64,000 bases of DNA from UBA6183 sp943372215. GTDB taxonomy: Bacteria > Bacteroidota > Bacteroidia > UKL13-3. Below the pieces are notes generated by a model. That model was not told where the DNA came from, ran no database searches, and worked only from the letters and a program-made list of their open reading frames with translations. A program made the position numbers and the translations under genes. Below are positions 34,801 through 43,277 of this stretch, piece by piece. Each line of letters opens with the position of its first letter. The stretch's first letter is position 1. Location of the stretch: the NCBI GenBank assembly GCA_943372215.1, contig CALRXU020000001.1, positions 253,528 to 317,527 of the forward strand, written 5' to 3'.

Positions 34801-37230
34801 CTAAAAGGTGAACCTAAACATGGGTACCGGAAAAAACCCTTGTTGGTACTCTGTGGCAATCGCATTTTTTTCTTTATTATAAGTTTGGCTAAAAATGTTT
34901 TTGTGGTTGGTTACGTTTTGTAAATCAACCGCAAATTCTAGTGAGCTTTTCTTGTAATCCTTGCGGAAACCTATTTTTAAATCAAACCTGAAGTAGCTGT
35001 CTTGTTTTTGGGTAAATGCTTTGCTGTTATCATAAACGGCTTCTCCAGCTTGTTTTGATTTTTCAAAATCAAGTGGGGTTAAGTACCTGCCGCCAATGGT
35101 GGTTACTTTTGCATTGGTGTAAAATATACTTCCCTTTTTACCCACTTTAAACTCTTTTCCTGCCAAGAAGTTGGCTGCGTAAGCGGTGTTAAATGCGGTG
35201 TTGCGTTCAACCCCATCACTTCCTTTGTACTTGCTATCAAACCACGATCCGGTTAATAAGAAATAAAAGCCTTTGTTAAAGTACTGTTCCAAGGTTAATT
35301 CTACCCCATAGTTTTGGCCTGTTCCTTTGTTTACCAAGTTGCTTTCATCGCTAGGCTCAAATGCCGCACCAATGTTTAAGGCTGAATAAGTAGATAAATA
35401 ATTGTTTACTGGAACTTGATCAATGTATTGGTAGTAGCCTTCTACTTTTACTTTAAGGTTTTGGGTAAGCATGTTTTCGTAACCCACTACAAAATGGTTG
35501 GAGCGGATAAAATCTAATTTTTTATTGTTTTGTTCGCCTTGTGCATTTTGCACAAACATGTTGTAAACGGGCAATGTTTGGTGGTGCAAGCCATATCCGG
35601 CATTGATGCTTGATTTGGCATTTAAGGCATAACGTAACCCTGCGCGTGGCTCTACTGCGGCTTTTTTGTTTACATCAAAGTATTGCCCATGTACGCCTAA
35701 GTTTAAGGTAAACCGTGTGCTAAAACGGTGTTTCCATTGCACATAACCTTGTGTTAGGTTTAGGGAACCATCTTGTTTTACCCGCACAATATCTTTGGTG
35801 CCTAATTCGGTTACATCCTTGTTGTAATAATCAAACACGGTTAAATCATGGCTGGCTCCTGCGTTAATGGCATTTTTTGCATTGATTTTATGGGTAAGGT
35901 TAAACACAGTGGAGTATTTAATATCTTTAAATGAGCCTTTTGCTTTGAGGTAACGGTTGGTGTTAAAAAAGTTTACACTATCTATCTGGTATTTATCGTT
36001 GCTGTAGCTGGTGGCGAAAGTAAGTTTTGCCCATGTTTTGCTGCTTAAGTTTCTCTCGTAAGCTGCACCTGTTACAAACTTGAGGTAGCGGGGTTTCAGG
36101 TCTTCGTTTACATCTCCGTAAAAATCAATACCGCTGGTGTCCACATCTTTGGCCAATAAATCAATAGAGCTGTTGCCGCCCATACCAAACAAGGTTATTT
36201 TACCTTTTGCATCGGTTGGAATGGCAATTTTAAAGTTCATGTCCTGGTACAAAGGTGTTGCTCCGCCTGTTCCCACATCAACACCAATGTTTTTCATTAA
36301 ACCCAAGGTGGAGTAGCGGTAGTTAAAAATGTATGAGGCTTTAGATATTTTGCTAAACGGGCCTTCTGCGCCCACTTCAAATCCATTAAAACCAATTTGG
36401 GTGATAAATTCTCTTTTTTGGTTGTTTCCTTCACGCAACACCAAATCAAACACGCCTCCATTGGCATTGCCGTATTGTGCTGGAAATGCGCTGGTAAAAA
36501 AATCGCTTTTCCCAATGTTGTTGGCGTTCAGCATGCTTACGGGGCCACCTGTGTTAAAGTTGCTGCCAAAGTGGTTGGGGTTGGGTATGTTTACGCCTTC
36601 CAATTGCCACAACATGGCATTGGGCGAATTGCCTCTTACCACAATATCATTTCGGCTATCGTTGCCCGCAACCACACCTGCAAAGTTAGCAGCCATACGG
36701 CTTGGATCGCCTAAAGCGCCTGCAAATTTTTTGGTATCGTCTGGGTTAAAAGAGCGTGAACTTACAGTGGCCATTTCGTTGTTGGTAACCGTGCGGTCTA
36801 ATTTGCGGTTGTAAGAAACCGTGGCTTCTTTCATTTGGGTTACCGCTTCAGTCATGCTTAGGTTAAGCACCACTTCTTTACCAGCCGTTACCATCACATC
36901 CGGCACATTTAACGGTTCATAGCCCATATAAGTTACCTTAACGGTTTTTCTGCCCAAGGGTATGCGTTCTATTTTAAAATACCCTTCCACATCAGTAGTG
37001 GTGCCACCTAAAACGGTTCCATTAACTACGGTAACCGTTGCCCCAATAATGGGCTGTTTGCTTTCTTGGTCTAAAATACGGCCACGTATGGTTTGGGTGG
37101 CTTCTTGCGCAGTGGCTTGTAAGCCCAGCACACCCAGTAAGGTGATGCCCAGCAATGTCCTGAGCATGGAGTTAAGCACTTTATCGGCTATGTAAGCTGA
37201 GGTGTGCATGATGGTAAAAAAGGTTTTCAT
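34801..37230 (-). CDS. TonB-dependent outer-membrane receptor
   Basis: 809 residues from the first ATG. An internal Met at residue 22 begins MLRTLLGITLLGVLGLQATAQ, a better signal peptide, so the true start may be 37167. A carboxypeptidase-regulatory-like domain follows (IRGRILDQESKQPIIGATV, about 45-125), then a plug domain (FAGVVAGNDSRNDIVVRGNSPNAMLW) and a beta barrel ending FRFTF with the terminal aromatic residue needed for Bam insertion. No SusD partner is adjacent, so it is not a polysaccharide-utilisation pair. The substrate is unknown. The downstream LytS/LytTR pair may be functionally linked. Confidence 0.9.
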   Translation of the reverse strand: MKTFFTIMHTSAYIADKVLNSMLRTLLGITLLGVLGLQATAQEATQTIRGRILDQESKQPIIGATVTVVNGTVLGGTTTDVEGYFKIERIPLGRKTVKVTYMGYEPLNVPDVMVTAGKEVVLNLSMTEAVTQMKEATVSYNRKLDRTVTNNEMATVSSRSFNPDDTKKFAGALGDPSRMAANFAGVVAGNDSRNDIVVRGNSPNAMLWQLEGVNIPNPNHFGSNFNTGGPVSMLNANNIGKSDFFTSAFPAQYGNANGGVFDLVLREGNNQKREFITQIGFNGFEVGAEGPFSKISKASYIFNYRYSTLGLMKNIGVDVGTGGATPLYQDMNFKIAIPTDAKGKITLFGMGGNSSIDLLAKDVDTSGIDFYGDVNEDLKPRYLKFVTGAAYERNLSSKTWAKLTFATSYSNDKYQIDSVNFFNTNRYLKAKGSFKDIKYSTVFNLTHKINAKNAINAGASHDLTVFDYYNKDVTELGTKDIVRVKQDGSLNLTQGYVQWKHRFSTRFTLNLGVHGQYFDVNKKAAVEPRAGLRYALNAKSSINAGYGLHHQTLPVYNMFVQNAQGEQNNKKLDFIRSNHFVVGYENMLTQNLKVKVEGYYQYIDQVPVNNYLSTYSALNIGAAFEPSDESNLVNKGTGQNYGVELTLEQYFNKGFYFLLTGSWFDSKYKGSDGVERNTAFNTAYAANFLAGKEFKVGKKGSIFYTNAKVTTIGGRYLTPLDFEKSKQAGEAVYDNSKAFTQKQDSYFRFDLKIGFRKDYKKSSLEFAVDLQNVTNHKNIFSQTYNKEKNAIATEYQQGFFPVPMFRFTF

Positions 37231-37347
37231 AAGTTGTTGTTTTTTTCAGCAACAAAAAAACTTGAAAAGCCTTGGTTTGCATTGCGGTTGCTGATGAAAC
37301 GAAAAAGTAACCCGACCAAACGGATAAAAAAGGGAATGAACCGTAGG

Positions 37348-37587
37348 TTAATTAATGGCAATAACACGCACAATTTGCGGAATGGCACTTTTAAGGCCAT
37401 TTTCAATGCCTGCTTTCATGGTCATGTGGCTCATGCTGCAACTGCTGCAGTTGCCTATTAATTTTAATTGCACTTCCATTTCTTCGGTTACGTCAACCAA
37501 TTCCACATCACCACCATCAGCCTGCAAAAAGGGGCGCATGCTGTTTAGGGCAATCTCAATTTTTTGTTGTAATTCAACTTTATCCAT
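37348..37587 (-). CDS. NifU C-terminal-domain iron-sulfur protein
   Basis: 79 residues from the ATG at 37587 (MDKVELQQKIE). The frame is open further upstream, but into the mrp gene. A single NifU-like C-terminal domain has FLQADGGDVELVDV and the Fe-S cysteines in GNCSSCSMSHMTMKAG. Such stand-alone domains carry or deliver Fe-S clusters. It lies 22 bases after mrp on the same strand, matching the common Mrp-NifU pairing in Fe-S assembly. Confidence 0.9.
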   Translation of the reverse strand: MDKVELQQKIEIALNSMRPFLQADGGDVELVDVTEEMEVQLKLIGNCSSCSMSHMTMKAGIENGLKSAIPQIVRVIAIN

Positions 37588-37609
37588 TTGTGGTGCAAAT
37601 ATAAAACTA

Positions 37610-38689
37610 TTAGCCGTTAGCGGCTTCATTTTTATTTATAGTAACCATAGCTATTTGTTGGGCTACCCGTTGGGCGGTTTGTATAAATGCCAAACGAGCC
37701 GGGTTTTCGCTATCCAAAACAGCAGGCATGCCGTGGTCTCCACCCTCTCTGATGCCAGCCACCAATGGAATCTGACCCAGCAACTGGCTGTTAAACTGTT
37801 GTGCAATTTTGGCTCCTCCCCCTTCACCAAAAATAAAATACTTGTTATCAGGCAATTCAGCAGGTGTAAACCAACTCATGTTTTCTACCACACCTAACAT
37901 GGGAATTTTTGTGGGCAACATGTCAAACATCACGGCTGCTTTAATAGCATCGGCCAAGGCCACATCCTGAGGCGTGGTTACCAATACAAATCCGGTTACG
38001 GGAATAATTTGCCCCATGGTAAGGTGGATGTCTCCTGTGCCAGGCGGCATGTCCAATACCAAATAATCCAACTCGCCCCAATCGGTTTCGTTTACAAACT
38101 GGCGCACGGCACTGCTTACCATGGGCCCACGCCAAACCACGGCTTGGTTGGGCTGTATCATAAATCCAATGCTCATCAGTTTAATGCCATGGCGTTCAAC
38201 AGGTATCATGATGTTTTTTCCGTCCACCACTTTCATTTCAGGCGTTTCGTGTATGCCAAACATAATGGGTACACTGGGCCCATAAATATCCGCATCTAAC
38301 AAGCCCACCTTTGCGCCCAGCTCATGCAAGGCTAAGGCCAAGTTGCTGGCTATGGTGCTTTTGCCCACGCCACCCTTGCCGCTTACCACGGCAATAATGT
38401 GTTTAACCCCCGGAAGCACCAGTTTATCCGCACGGTTATTGATAACCCTTGCCTCCATGGCCACCGTTACTTGTGCGGTTGCATCTACCTGTTGGTGTAT
38501 GGCGGCTATACAATCCTGCTCAATTTTTTCCTTTAGCGGGCAGGCTGGTGTGGTAAGTATTACGGTAAACGAAATGGCCTTATCATTAATTTCAATGCCC
38601 TGAATCATGTTTAAGGTTACCAAATCCTTTTTCAGGTCGGGTTCTTGCACAGTGGCCAGGGCTTTGATGACTTGTTCTTTTGTAATCAT
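37610..38689 (-). CDS. Mrp/ApbC-type iron-sulfur cluster carrier ATPase
   Basis: 359 residues. An N-terminal DUF59/MIP18-like domain (1-90, ALATVQEPDLKKDLVTL) is followed by the deviant Walker A AVVSGKGGVGKSTIASN (about 105), LDADIYGPSVPIMFG, and DYLVLDMPPGTGDIHL (Walker B). The CxxC expected near the C-terminus in many Mrp proteins is not evident here. Role: ATP-dependent transfer of Fe-S clusters. Co-transcribed with the NifU-like gene. Confidence 0.92.
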   Translation of the reverse strand: MITKEQVIKALATVQEPDLKKDLVTLNMIQGIEINDKAISFTVILTTPACPLKEKIEQDCIAAIHQQVDATAQVTVAMEARVINNRADKLVLPGVKHIIAVVSGKGGVGKSTIASNLALALHELGAKVGLLDADIYGPSVPIMFGIHETPEMKVVDGKNIMIPVERHGIKLMSIGFMIQPNQAVVWRGPMVSSAVRQFVNETDWGELDYLVLDMPPGTGDIHLTMGQIIPVTGFVLVTTPQDVALADAIKAAVMFDMLPTKIPMLGVVENMSWFTPAELPDNKYFIFGEGGGAKIAQQFNSQLLGQIPLVAGIREGGDHGMPAVLDSENPARLAFIQTAQRVAQQIAMVTINKNEAANG

Positions 38690-39497
38690 TGGTGAATAAA
38701 CAATAAAGGCGCAAGTTATGTTTCAGCGGGAGTAATGCCAAACCTGATTTGGGTTGATGTTATGGGAGGCGTTGGTTATTGGTTATCGGTTATTGGTTAT
38801 CGGTTATTGGTTATTGGTTATTGGTTATCGGTTATCGGTTATTGGTTGATTAGTTATTAGTTTGTAAGGTTTCCCGATTCGCTTTGCTCTCGGGATTAAT
38901 TCGACTACGTTTTTTCTGCGAAAGATCTGTCTCATTTAATTGGTTATAAGTTATTGGCTTGTGAGGTTAGTTGAGGGTAAATTTGATTGGCAGGGTTAGT
39001 GTGATTGCCGCCTTTTTGCATTAAATTCAGAAATAAAGAGACAATGGAATATTTGGCAAACTCCAAACAAGTATTTAGCGCAATTCAAGAAATTGTAATT
39101 TTAAATCATATCATACTATTGGTAAGGTAAAGAATCTATTTCCTATTTTTCGCTCCCTTTTAACCATTTTACGCAGCGTCACAAAAGTTTCATACTCTCA
39201 AAAAGGGTGTTTCGGAAAGTAAATACCCCGTTTTAGAAAAAAGAGTGTTTTCCCTATGAAAAAAAAGGGTTTTTACTCTTAATTTGAAATACGGTTTGGA
39301 GTGGGTTTCTTAAAATTAATTTTTAACGATTTCATTTAAGTAAGGGGCTATAATACTATTTAAAAAAAAAACGAAAATGCATCAATCTTCTCTATTTTTA
39401 TACACACATGGAGGCAAAACGCATACATATAAACAAGTTTGGGGCAAGGCAGAAATAAACAAGCCATAAATAATAATCTTAAAAGAAACAATAGAAA
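38690..39497. other. 808-bp non-coding stretch at the left edge of the accessory region
   Basis: No convincing gene is seen. In order it holds ten tandem GGTTATY heptamers (38774-38843), a short inverted repeat TCCCGA...TCGGGA (38872-38895), AT-rich sequence, and an imperfect stem-loop in which AAGAGT...CCCT (39241-39255) faces AGGG...ACTCTT (39266-39280). Downstream, TACGGTTTG near 39290 resembles a -7 element but with three bases between TA and TTTG. A promoter for the next gene is probably here but cannot be fixed. Confidence 0.6.
38774..38843. repeat. Tandem heptamer array (GGTTATY)10
   Basis: Ten uninterrupted seven-base units, GGTTATT or GGTTATC in mixed order, from 38774 to 38843, followed by the degenerate unit GGTTGAT and a looser continuation (AGTTATTAG). 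It is non-coding and 84 bases upstream of the mrp start. The unit length is not a multiple of three and the units vary only in the last base (T/C). Confidence 0.95.
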
Positions 39498-41996
39498 ATG
39501 ATAGATTTAGAAACAAATAATAGAATATTCAAAGCGGCATTTAATACTTCCATTTGGAAAAATGAAGATAAGATTAAATACTTGACAGAAAATATTAGTT
39601 CAATTGAACGTTCAATAAAAGATCACCTTGAGAACATTAAAACAGATTTTCCACAGTTAACAGACCACTCGTTAACTCATTCTAGAATGTTATGGAATTA
39701 TGCAAGTATAATAATAGGCGAATCCTCTGTTTTTCTTAACCCTTTAGAAGCATTCGTTTTACATATCACATTCCTAATACATGATTCGGGCATGTGCTAT
39801 TCTATATTAAACAACATGCAAGAAATTCAACAAGATCCACTGTATTTAGATTATATAAAACAATATGGTGACAAAGAAGGTAATATTCAAGATGCACTTT
39901 TTTATGTTGTAAGGTTTAGACATGGTGATTTTGCATTACGTGTTGCAGTAGAAAAATTAAGTGATGGTAATTATTTAATTAGCGATACGGCATTGAGAGA
40001 GGAATTAGGACTTATAATTGGTAAAATTGCTAAAAGTCACACATGTAATATAAATTATATAGATCGGGAATTTAGCTCTCGTTATTGCAATCCAAATTTC
40101 CCAACAGATTGGAGTATCGATTGTCAAAAACTATCATATATTTTAAGAACTGCAGATGCCGCTCACTTAGATAATTTACGAACTCCTAAATCCAACAAAT
40201 TAATTAAAGAAATTAATGGTATCTCCAGGGAGCATTGGACTTTTCAAAAGAAACTTGGATTCCCTGTAATTTCAGTTGACAACTTATTAGTATATACAAC
40301 AAATACACCTTTTTACGAGAAAGAACAGAAGGCTTGGTGGTTTTGTTATGATGCTTTGAAAGTTCTTGACAAAGAGTTGAAGTCCGCAAATGAGTTTTTT
40401 GAAATAAAACAACAAGATAGTTTTCAAGCCAAGGGTGTAAAATCTATAAATGACACATTAGATTTAGGCAAAAATTATATAAGAACAGAAGGTTGGACAT
40501 CCATAGATACAAACGTTAAAGTTACGAGCCCTGTTCATATTGCTACAGAATTAGGAGGAATTCAATTATATGCAAATATTAATGTAGCCGTTCGTGAATT
40601 AATACAAAATAGTATTGACGCTATTAATTTATACCGAACACATACAGGACAAGACAATCCTGAAGTCGGAGAACTAAAGGTTGCCATTGAACAAGAGGAT
40701 GGTAAATACTTTTTAATAGTTACCGACAATGGGATTGGCATGAGCCAAACACTGTTAACCAATGAGTTGCTGGATTTTGGAGGTTCCTATTGGAAAAGCA
40801 ATAAATTTACGATTGACTTTGAAGGGATAAAAACTAAAGGTTTTGAATCTATTGGTAAATTCGGCATTGGTTTTTTTTCTGTTTTCATGCTTGGCAAAAG
40901 AATTAGTGTTACATCCTGGAAATTTGGTGAATCAATTGACAATATGAAAACTCTTGATTTTTATGATGGAATAAATTCAAACCCATTGTTGAGAACACCA
41001 ACAAATGCAGAAAAAAATAGAGTTGTAGATAGAGGTACATCTATAAAAATAGAACTGGATATTGACCCATATGACAAAAAGGGATTTATCGGAAATTCAA
41101 ATTTTACTGATAATAAACTTTATAGCCTGATAAAGTTTTTCGTACCTGCTTGTAATGTGAAAATTACAACGAAGGAAGTCGATGGAACTGTAAGCACAAT
41201 TTTACCAGAACATTTATTAAAACTTGATTTTAAAGATTTGCTTGACTTTACATATTTGCCAAGGGAAAATCAGACTCATAGTGGCCTTATAGATGATCTT
41301 AAACAAATCAATATTAACTTAATTGAAATTAAAGAGGGGGAAACAATTCATGGTCAATTAGCCTTATTGCCAGACATTCAAAATCAAACAATAGCTTCTG
41401 CCATAACTATATCCAAGGGTATTAGAGTTAAAGAAATTGGGGGTTTTGCAGGTTATATTAAGACTAATGATATTATGTCAATCAAACGAGATTCTTTTTC
41501 GAAACTTATTCCATATGAAAGTATGTTGGAGTGGGCGAAAAAACAAATAGAAATGATACAGTCTTTAAATCTTACCAATATATACCTCTTAAAGTATTGG
41601 GGTTTATTGATGACCTTTAAGTTGAATGACGACACATTGCCTATATTACTAAAAAAGGATAATGACAATTATTCTTTAGTTTCTATCTCTGAATTTCGAA
41701 ATGATTTAAAAAAGATTTCTGAATTTAAAATTCATCGTGAAGGACATACAATATCAACAAGGTTACCATCTTGCGATGGCTATATAGATTTAAAATATCT
41801 TTTTAGCGTAGATGAAATCGTTAAAGATAGTGATATTGAAAAGTTGATTAAACATAAAGACTTAATTCATCAGATAATTACAGAAATTTGGGGTGGATTT
41901 ACACATACAGAGAATAATCTAATAGCAAAGGGGGGGTATAATTTTGACATGCCATATATGTTTATAGAAAGTTATAAAAAGTCTAGCCTCCAATAG
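39498..41996 (+). CDS. HD-domain / HSP90-like (GHKL) ATPase fusion protein
   Basis: 832 residues. Residues about 50-230 form an HD metal-phosphohydrolase domain: H57/H61 in TDHSLTHSRM, H95-D96 in LIHDSGM, H142 in FRHGDF, H181 in KSHTCN, and D220/H223 in RTADAAHLDN. Residues about 345-560 are a GHKL ATPase of the HSP90 type: RELIQNSIDAI (N box, 366-373), VTDNGIGM (409-413) and IGKFGIGFFSVFML (G2, 451 onward). The C-terminal 270 residues lack recognised HSP90 middle or client domains. It is strongly AT-rich against the flanking core genes. Similar HD-HSP90 fusions occur in bacterial conflict systems, so a defence or stress role is plausible, though not shown here. Confidence 0.82.
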   Translation: MIDLETNNRIFKAAFNTSIWKNEDKIKYLTENISSIERSIKDHLENIKTDFPQLTDHSLTHSRMLWNYASIIIGESSVFLNPLEAFVLHITFLIHDSGMCYSILNNMQEIQQDPLYLDYIKQYGDKEGNIQDALFYVVRFRHGDFALRVAVEKLSDGNYLISDTALREELGLIIGKIAKSHTCNINYIDREFSSRYCNPNFPTDWSIDCQKLSYILRTADAAHLDNLRTPKSNKLIKEINGISREHWTFQKKLGFPVISVDNLLVYTTNTPFYEKEQKAWWFCYDALKVLDKELKSANEFFEIKQQDSFQAKGVKSINDTLDLGKNYIRTEGWTSIDTNVKVTSPVHIATELGGIQLYANINVAVRELIQNSIDAINLYRTHTGQDNPEVGELKVAIEQEDGKYFLIVTDNGIGMSQTLLTNELLDFGGSYWKSNKFTIDFEGIKTKGFESIGKFGIGFFSVFMLGKRISVTSWKFGESIDNMKTLDFYDGINSNPLLRTPTNAEKNRVVDRGTSIKIELDIDPYDKKGFIGNSNFTDNKLYSLIKFFVPACNVKITTKEVDGTVSTILPEHLLKLDFKDLLDFTYLPRENQTHSGLIDDLKQININLIEIKEGETIHGQLALLPDIQNQTIASAITISKGIRVKEIGGFAGYIKTNDIMSIKRDSFSKLIPYESMLEWAKKQIEMIQSLNLTNIYLLKYWGLLMTFKLNDDTLPILLKKDNDNYSLVSISEFRNDLKKISEFKIHREGHTISTRLPSCDGYIDLKYLFSVDEIVKDSDIEKLIKHKDLIHQIITEIWGGFTHTENNLIAKGGYNFDMPYMFIESYKKSSLQ

Positions 41997-42000
41997 CCCC

Positions 42001-42028
42001 CTAGCTCACGCGCATTTATAATGCGTGT
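42001..42028 (+). repeat. Repeat C, copy 1 (diverged)
   Basis: CTAGCTCACGCGCATTTATAATGCGTG begins four bases after the HD-ATPase stop codon. It shares CTAGCTCA...GCAT with the other C copies, and the CGCATTTATAATGCG part is an inverted repeat. Confidence 0.6.
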
Positions 42029-42050
42029 GTCAGTTTGCCCCCTGGCCCAA

Positions 42051-42072
42051 GCGCATCCATCAAGCGGGGGGA
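42051..42072 (+). repeat. Repeat C, copy 2
   Basis: CAAGCGCATCCATCAAGCGG forms the core. It is nearly the same as copy 3 (one base different in the core), 55 bases after the HD-ATPase stop codon. Confidence 0.7.
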
Positions 42073-42180
42073 GATAATTCATTGAAAACTTCTTTGTCCA
42101 TTGTACATTCGTATCCTAATCAATTCAGTTTCTAAAAACTTGCATAGGGCAGATGTACACATTTGCCACGTAGTTAAAAA

Positions 42181-42984
42181 ATGAGAATAACAAGAGATTT
42201 GCTTCAACTTTTGACTTTGCTGGTAATGATTACTTCTTGTAAGCAGGTCGATGATGCTAACAAAAATCAAGTTGGCGATACTGTTAAAGCATCATCAGCC
42301 GATGCTTTGTACTCTAATAATAGTGCCGTAAAGAGTGCAACAAACAACAATCAAGTTGCCGATATTATTAAAACATTATCAGCCGATACTTTGTACTCTA
42401 ACAATAGTAACATAAAAAGTTTAACAAAATTTCGAGCGGACAGTTTTGTTCAATCGATTCTTAATACTAATGCACAATACTGGACTTTTAGACCTGATAA
42501 TGAAACCGTTCCTAAATATATTAAATCATTCAAACAGGCCGGTTTAAAGATAATTCACGCTTACTCAGACAGAAGCTATCCCCAAAAATCAAAACCATCA
42601 CTATACAACCATTACGTATTATTTCTATTAGAATATCAAGATGAAAAATCGGCAATATCAGCATTTAAGACATTTGCAATAGATGCAGAGAGCTTTGCTA
42701 TTGACAAAGAACAAGTTGAAGGAAAGGATTATGAACGTATTAGGCTTATACATGGGTTTTCAAAATATGGAGGTCTTGTTGGACAGAAGGACAATCTTGT
42801 TATGACTCTTGTAGAAACTTGTGGCTATCTACATAAGTTTCGGTCTTGGGCTGACTATGAGAAGAATTTCATTGAATCAATATACACCGTGGTAGACAGT
42901 AGTTCAATAATATTAAATTCTGACTGTGGTAATATGAAATATGTAAAACAGAGAATAGGACAATTTTTACCAAGTAGAGAATAA
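42181..42984 (+). CDS. Lipoprotein with an internal 28-residue duplication
   Basis: 267 residues. A lipoprotein signal peptide ends LLVMITSC (Cys 20). Residues 27-54 and 55-82 are tandem copies of one segment (NQVGDTVKASSADALYSNNS against NQVADIIKTLSADTLYSNNS), encoded by an 84-bp DNA duplication. Residues 90-267 look like a globular alpha/beta domain with no family I recognise. The duplicated part looks like a spacer between the lipid anchor and the domain. No partner gene. Confidence 0.72.
   Translation: MRITRDLLQLLTLLVMITSCKQVDDANKNQVGDTVKASSADALYSNNSAVKSATNNNQVADIIKTLSADTLYSNNSNIKSLTKFRADSFVQSILNTNAQYWTFRPDNETVPKYIKSFKQAGLKIIHAYSDRSYPQKSKPSLYNHYVLFLLEYQDEKSAISAFKTFAIDAESFAIDKEQVEGKDYERIRLIHGFSKYGGLVGQKDNLVMTLVETCGYLHKFRSWADYEKNFIESIYTVVDSSSIILNSDCGNMKYVKQRIGQFLPSRE
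42259..42426 (+). repeat. 84-bp tandem duplication within the lipoprotein gene
   Basis: Unit 1 is 42259-42342 and unit 2 is 42343-42426. They are clearly alike along their whole length and stay in frame (28 codons). Enough differences have accumulated to show that the duplication is not recent. Confidence 0.9.
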
Positions 42985-43000
42985 CATAGTCTGGCTTAAT

Positions 43001-43028
43001 CCCCAACTCAAGCGCATCCAGCAAGCGG
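43001..43028 (+). repeat. Repeat C, copy 3
   Basis: CCCCAACTCAAGCGCATCCA followed by GCAAGCGG, 17 bases after the lipoprotein stop codon. It is the third C copy. Confidence 0.7.
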
Positions 43029-43074
43029 CAATAGTCCTATGATGTGCGGGCAAAAATAATTCTAGGTCACAGAC

Positions 43075-43185
43075 CACAGGTCTGCGACAACTCCTTAAAC
43101 ATACTTCCTGCATAAGGTGAGTTTCGTTACCTCCATCTCAACCATTTTTAAGCCTATCAAATCGCAAAAAATATGCTATTTTTGA
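43075..43185 (+). repeat. Repeat B, copy 1 (with promoter)
   Basis: A 111-bp element beginning CACAGGTCTGCGACAACTCC and ending in the -7 box TATTTTTG (43177-43184). Copy 2 at 45494-45605 differs at only a few positions. In both copies a gene on the + strand follows. Confidence 0.92.
43177..43184 (+). promoter_or_regulatory. Repeat-borne -7 element for the DUF4184 gene
   Basis: TATTTTTG at the right end of repeat B copy 1. The leader that follows (GCAAAACGTTGCTTTTAGA) resembles the leaders after the other repeat-borne boxes. Confidence 0.6.
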
Positions 43186-43277
43186 AGTGCAAAACGTTGC
43201 TTTTAGATAGATTGCCGTTACCACCACAACCATAGAAAGAATACCCTAAAAGAAATAAACGAAAAGACAAATAAGAA

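Noticed and set aside
38774..38843. The heptamer array as a CRISPR or telomere-like array
   Set aside because: Units are 7 bases with no spacers, there are no cas genes nearby, and it is internal to a bacterial chromosome segment. Kept as a simple tandem repeat.
39498..41996. The HD-ATPase protein as a normal HtpG chaperone
   Set aside because: HtpG has the ATPase at its N-terminus. Here it is central, after an HD domain, and the HSP90 middle domain is not recognisable.
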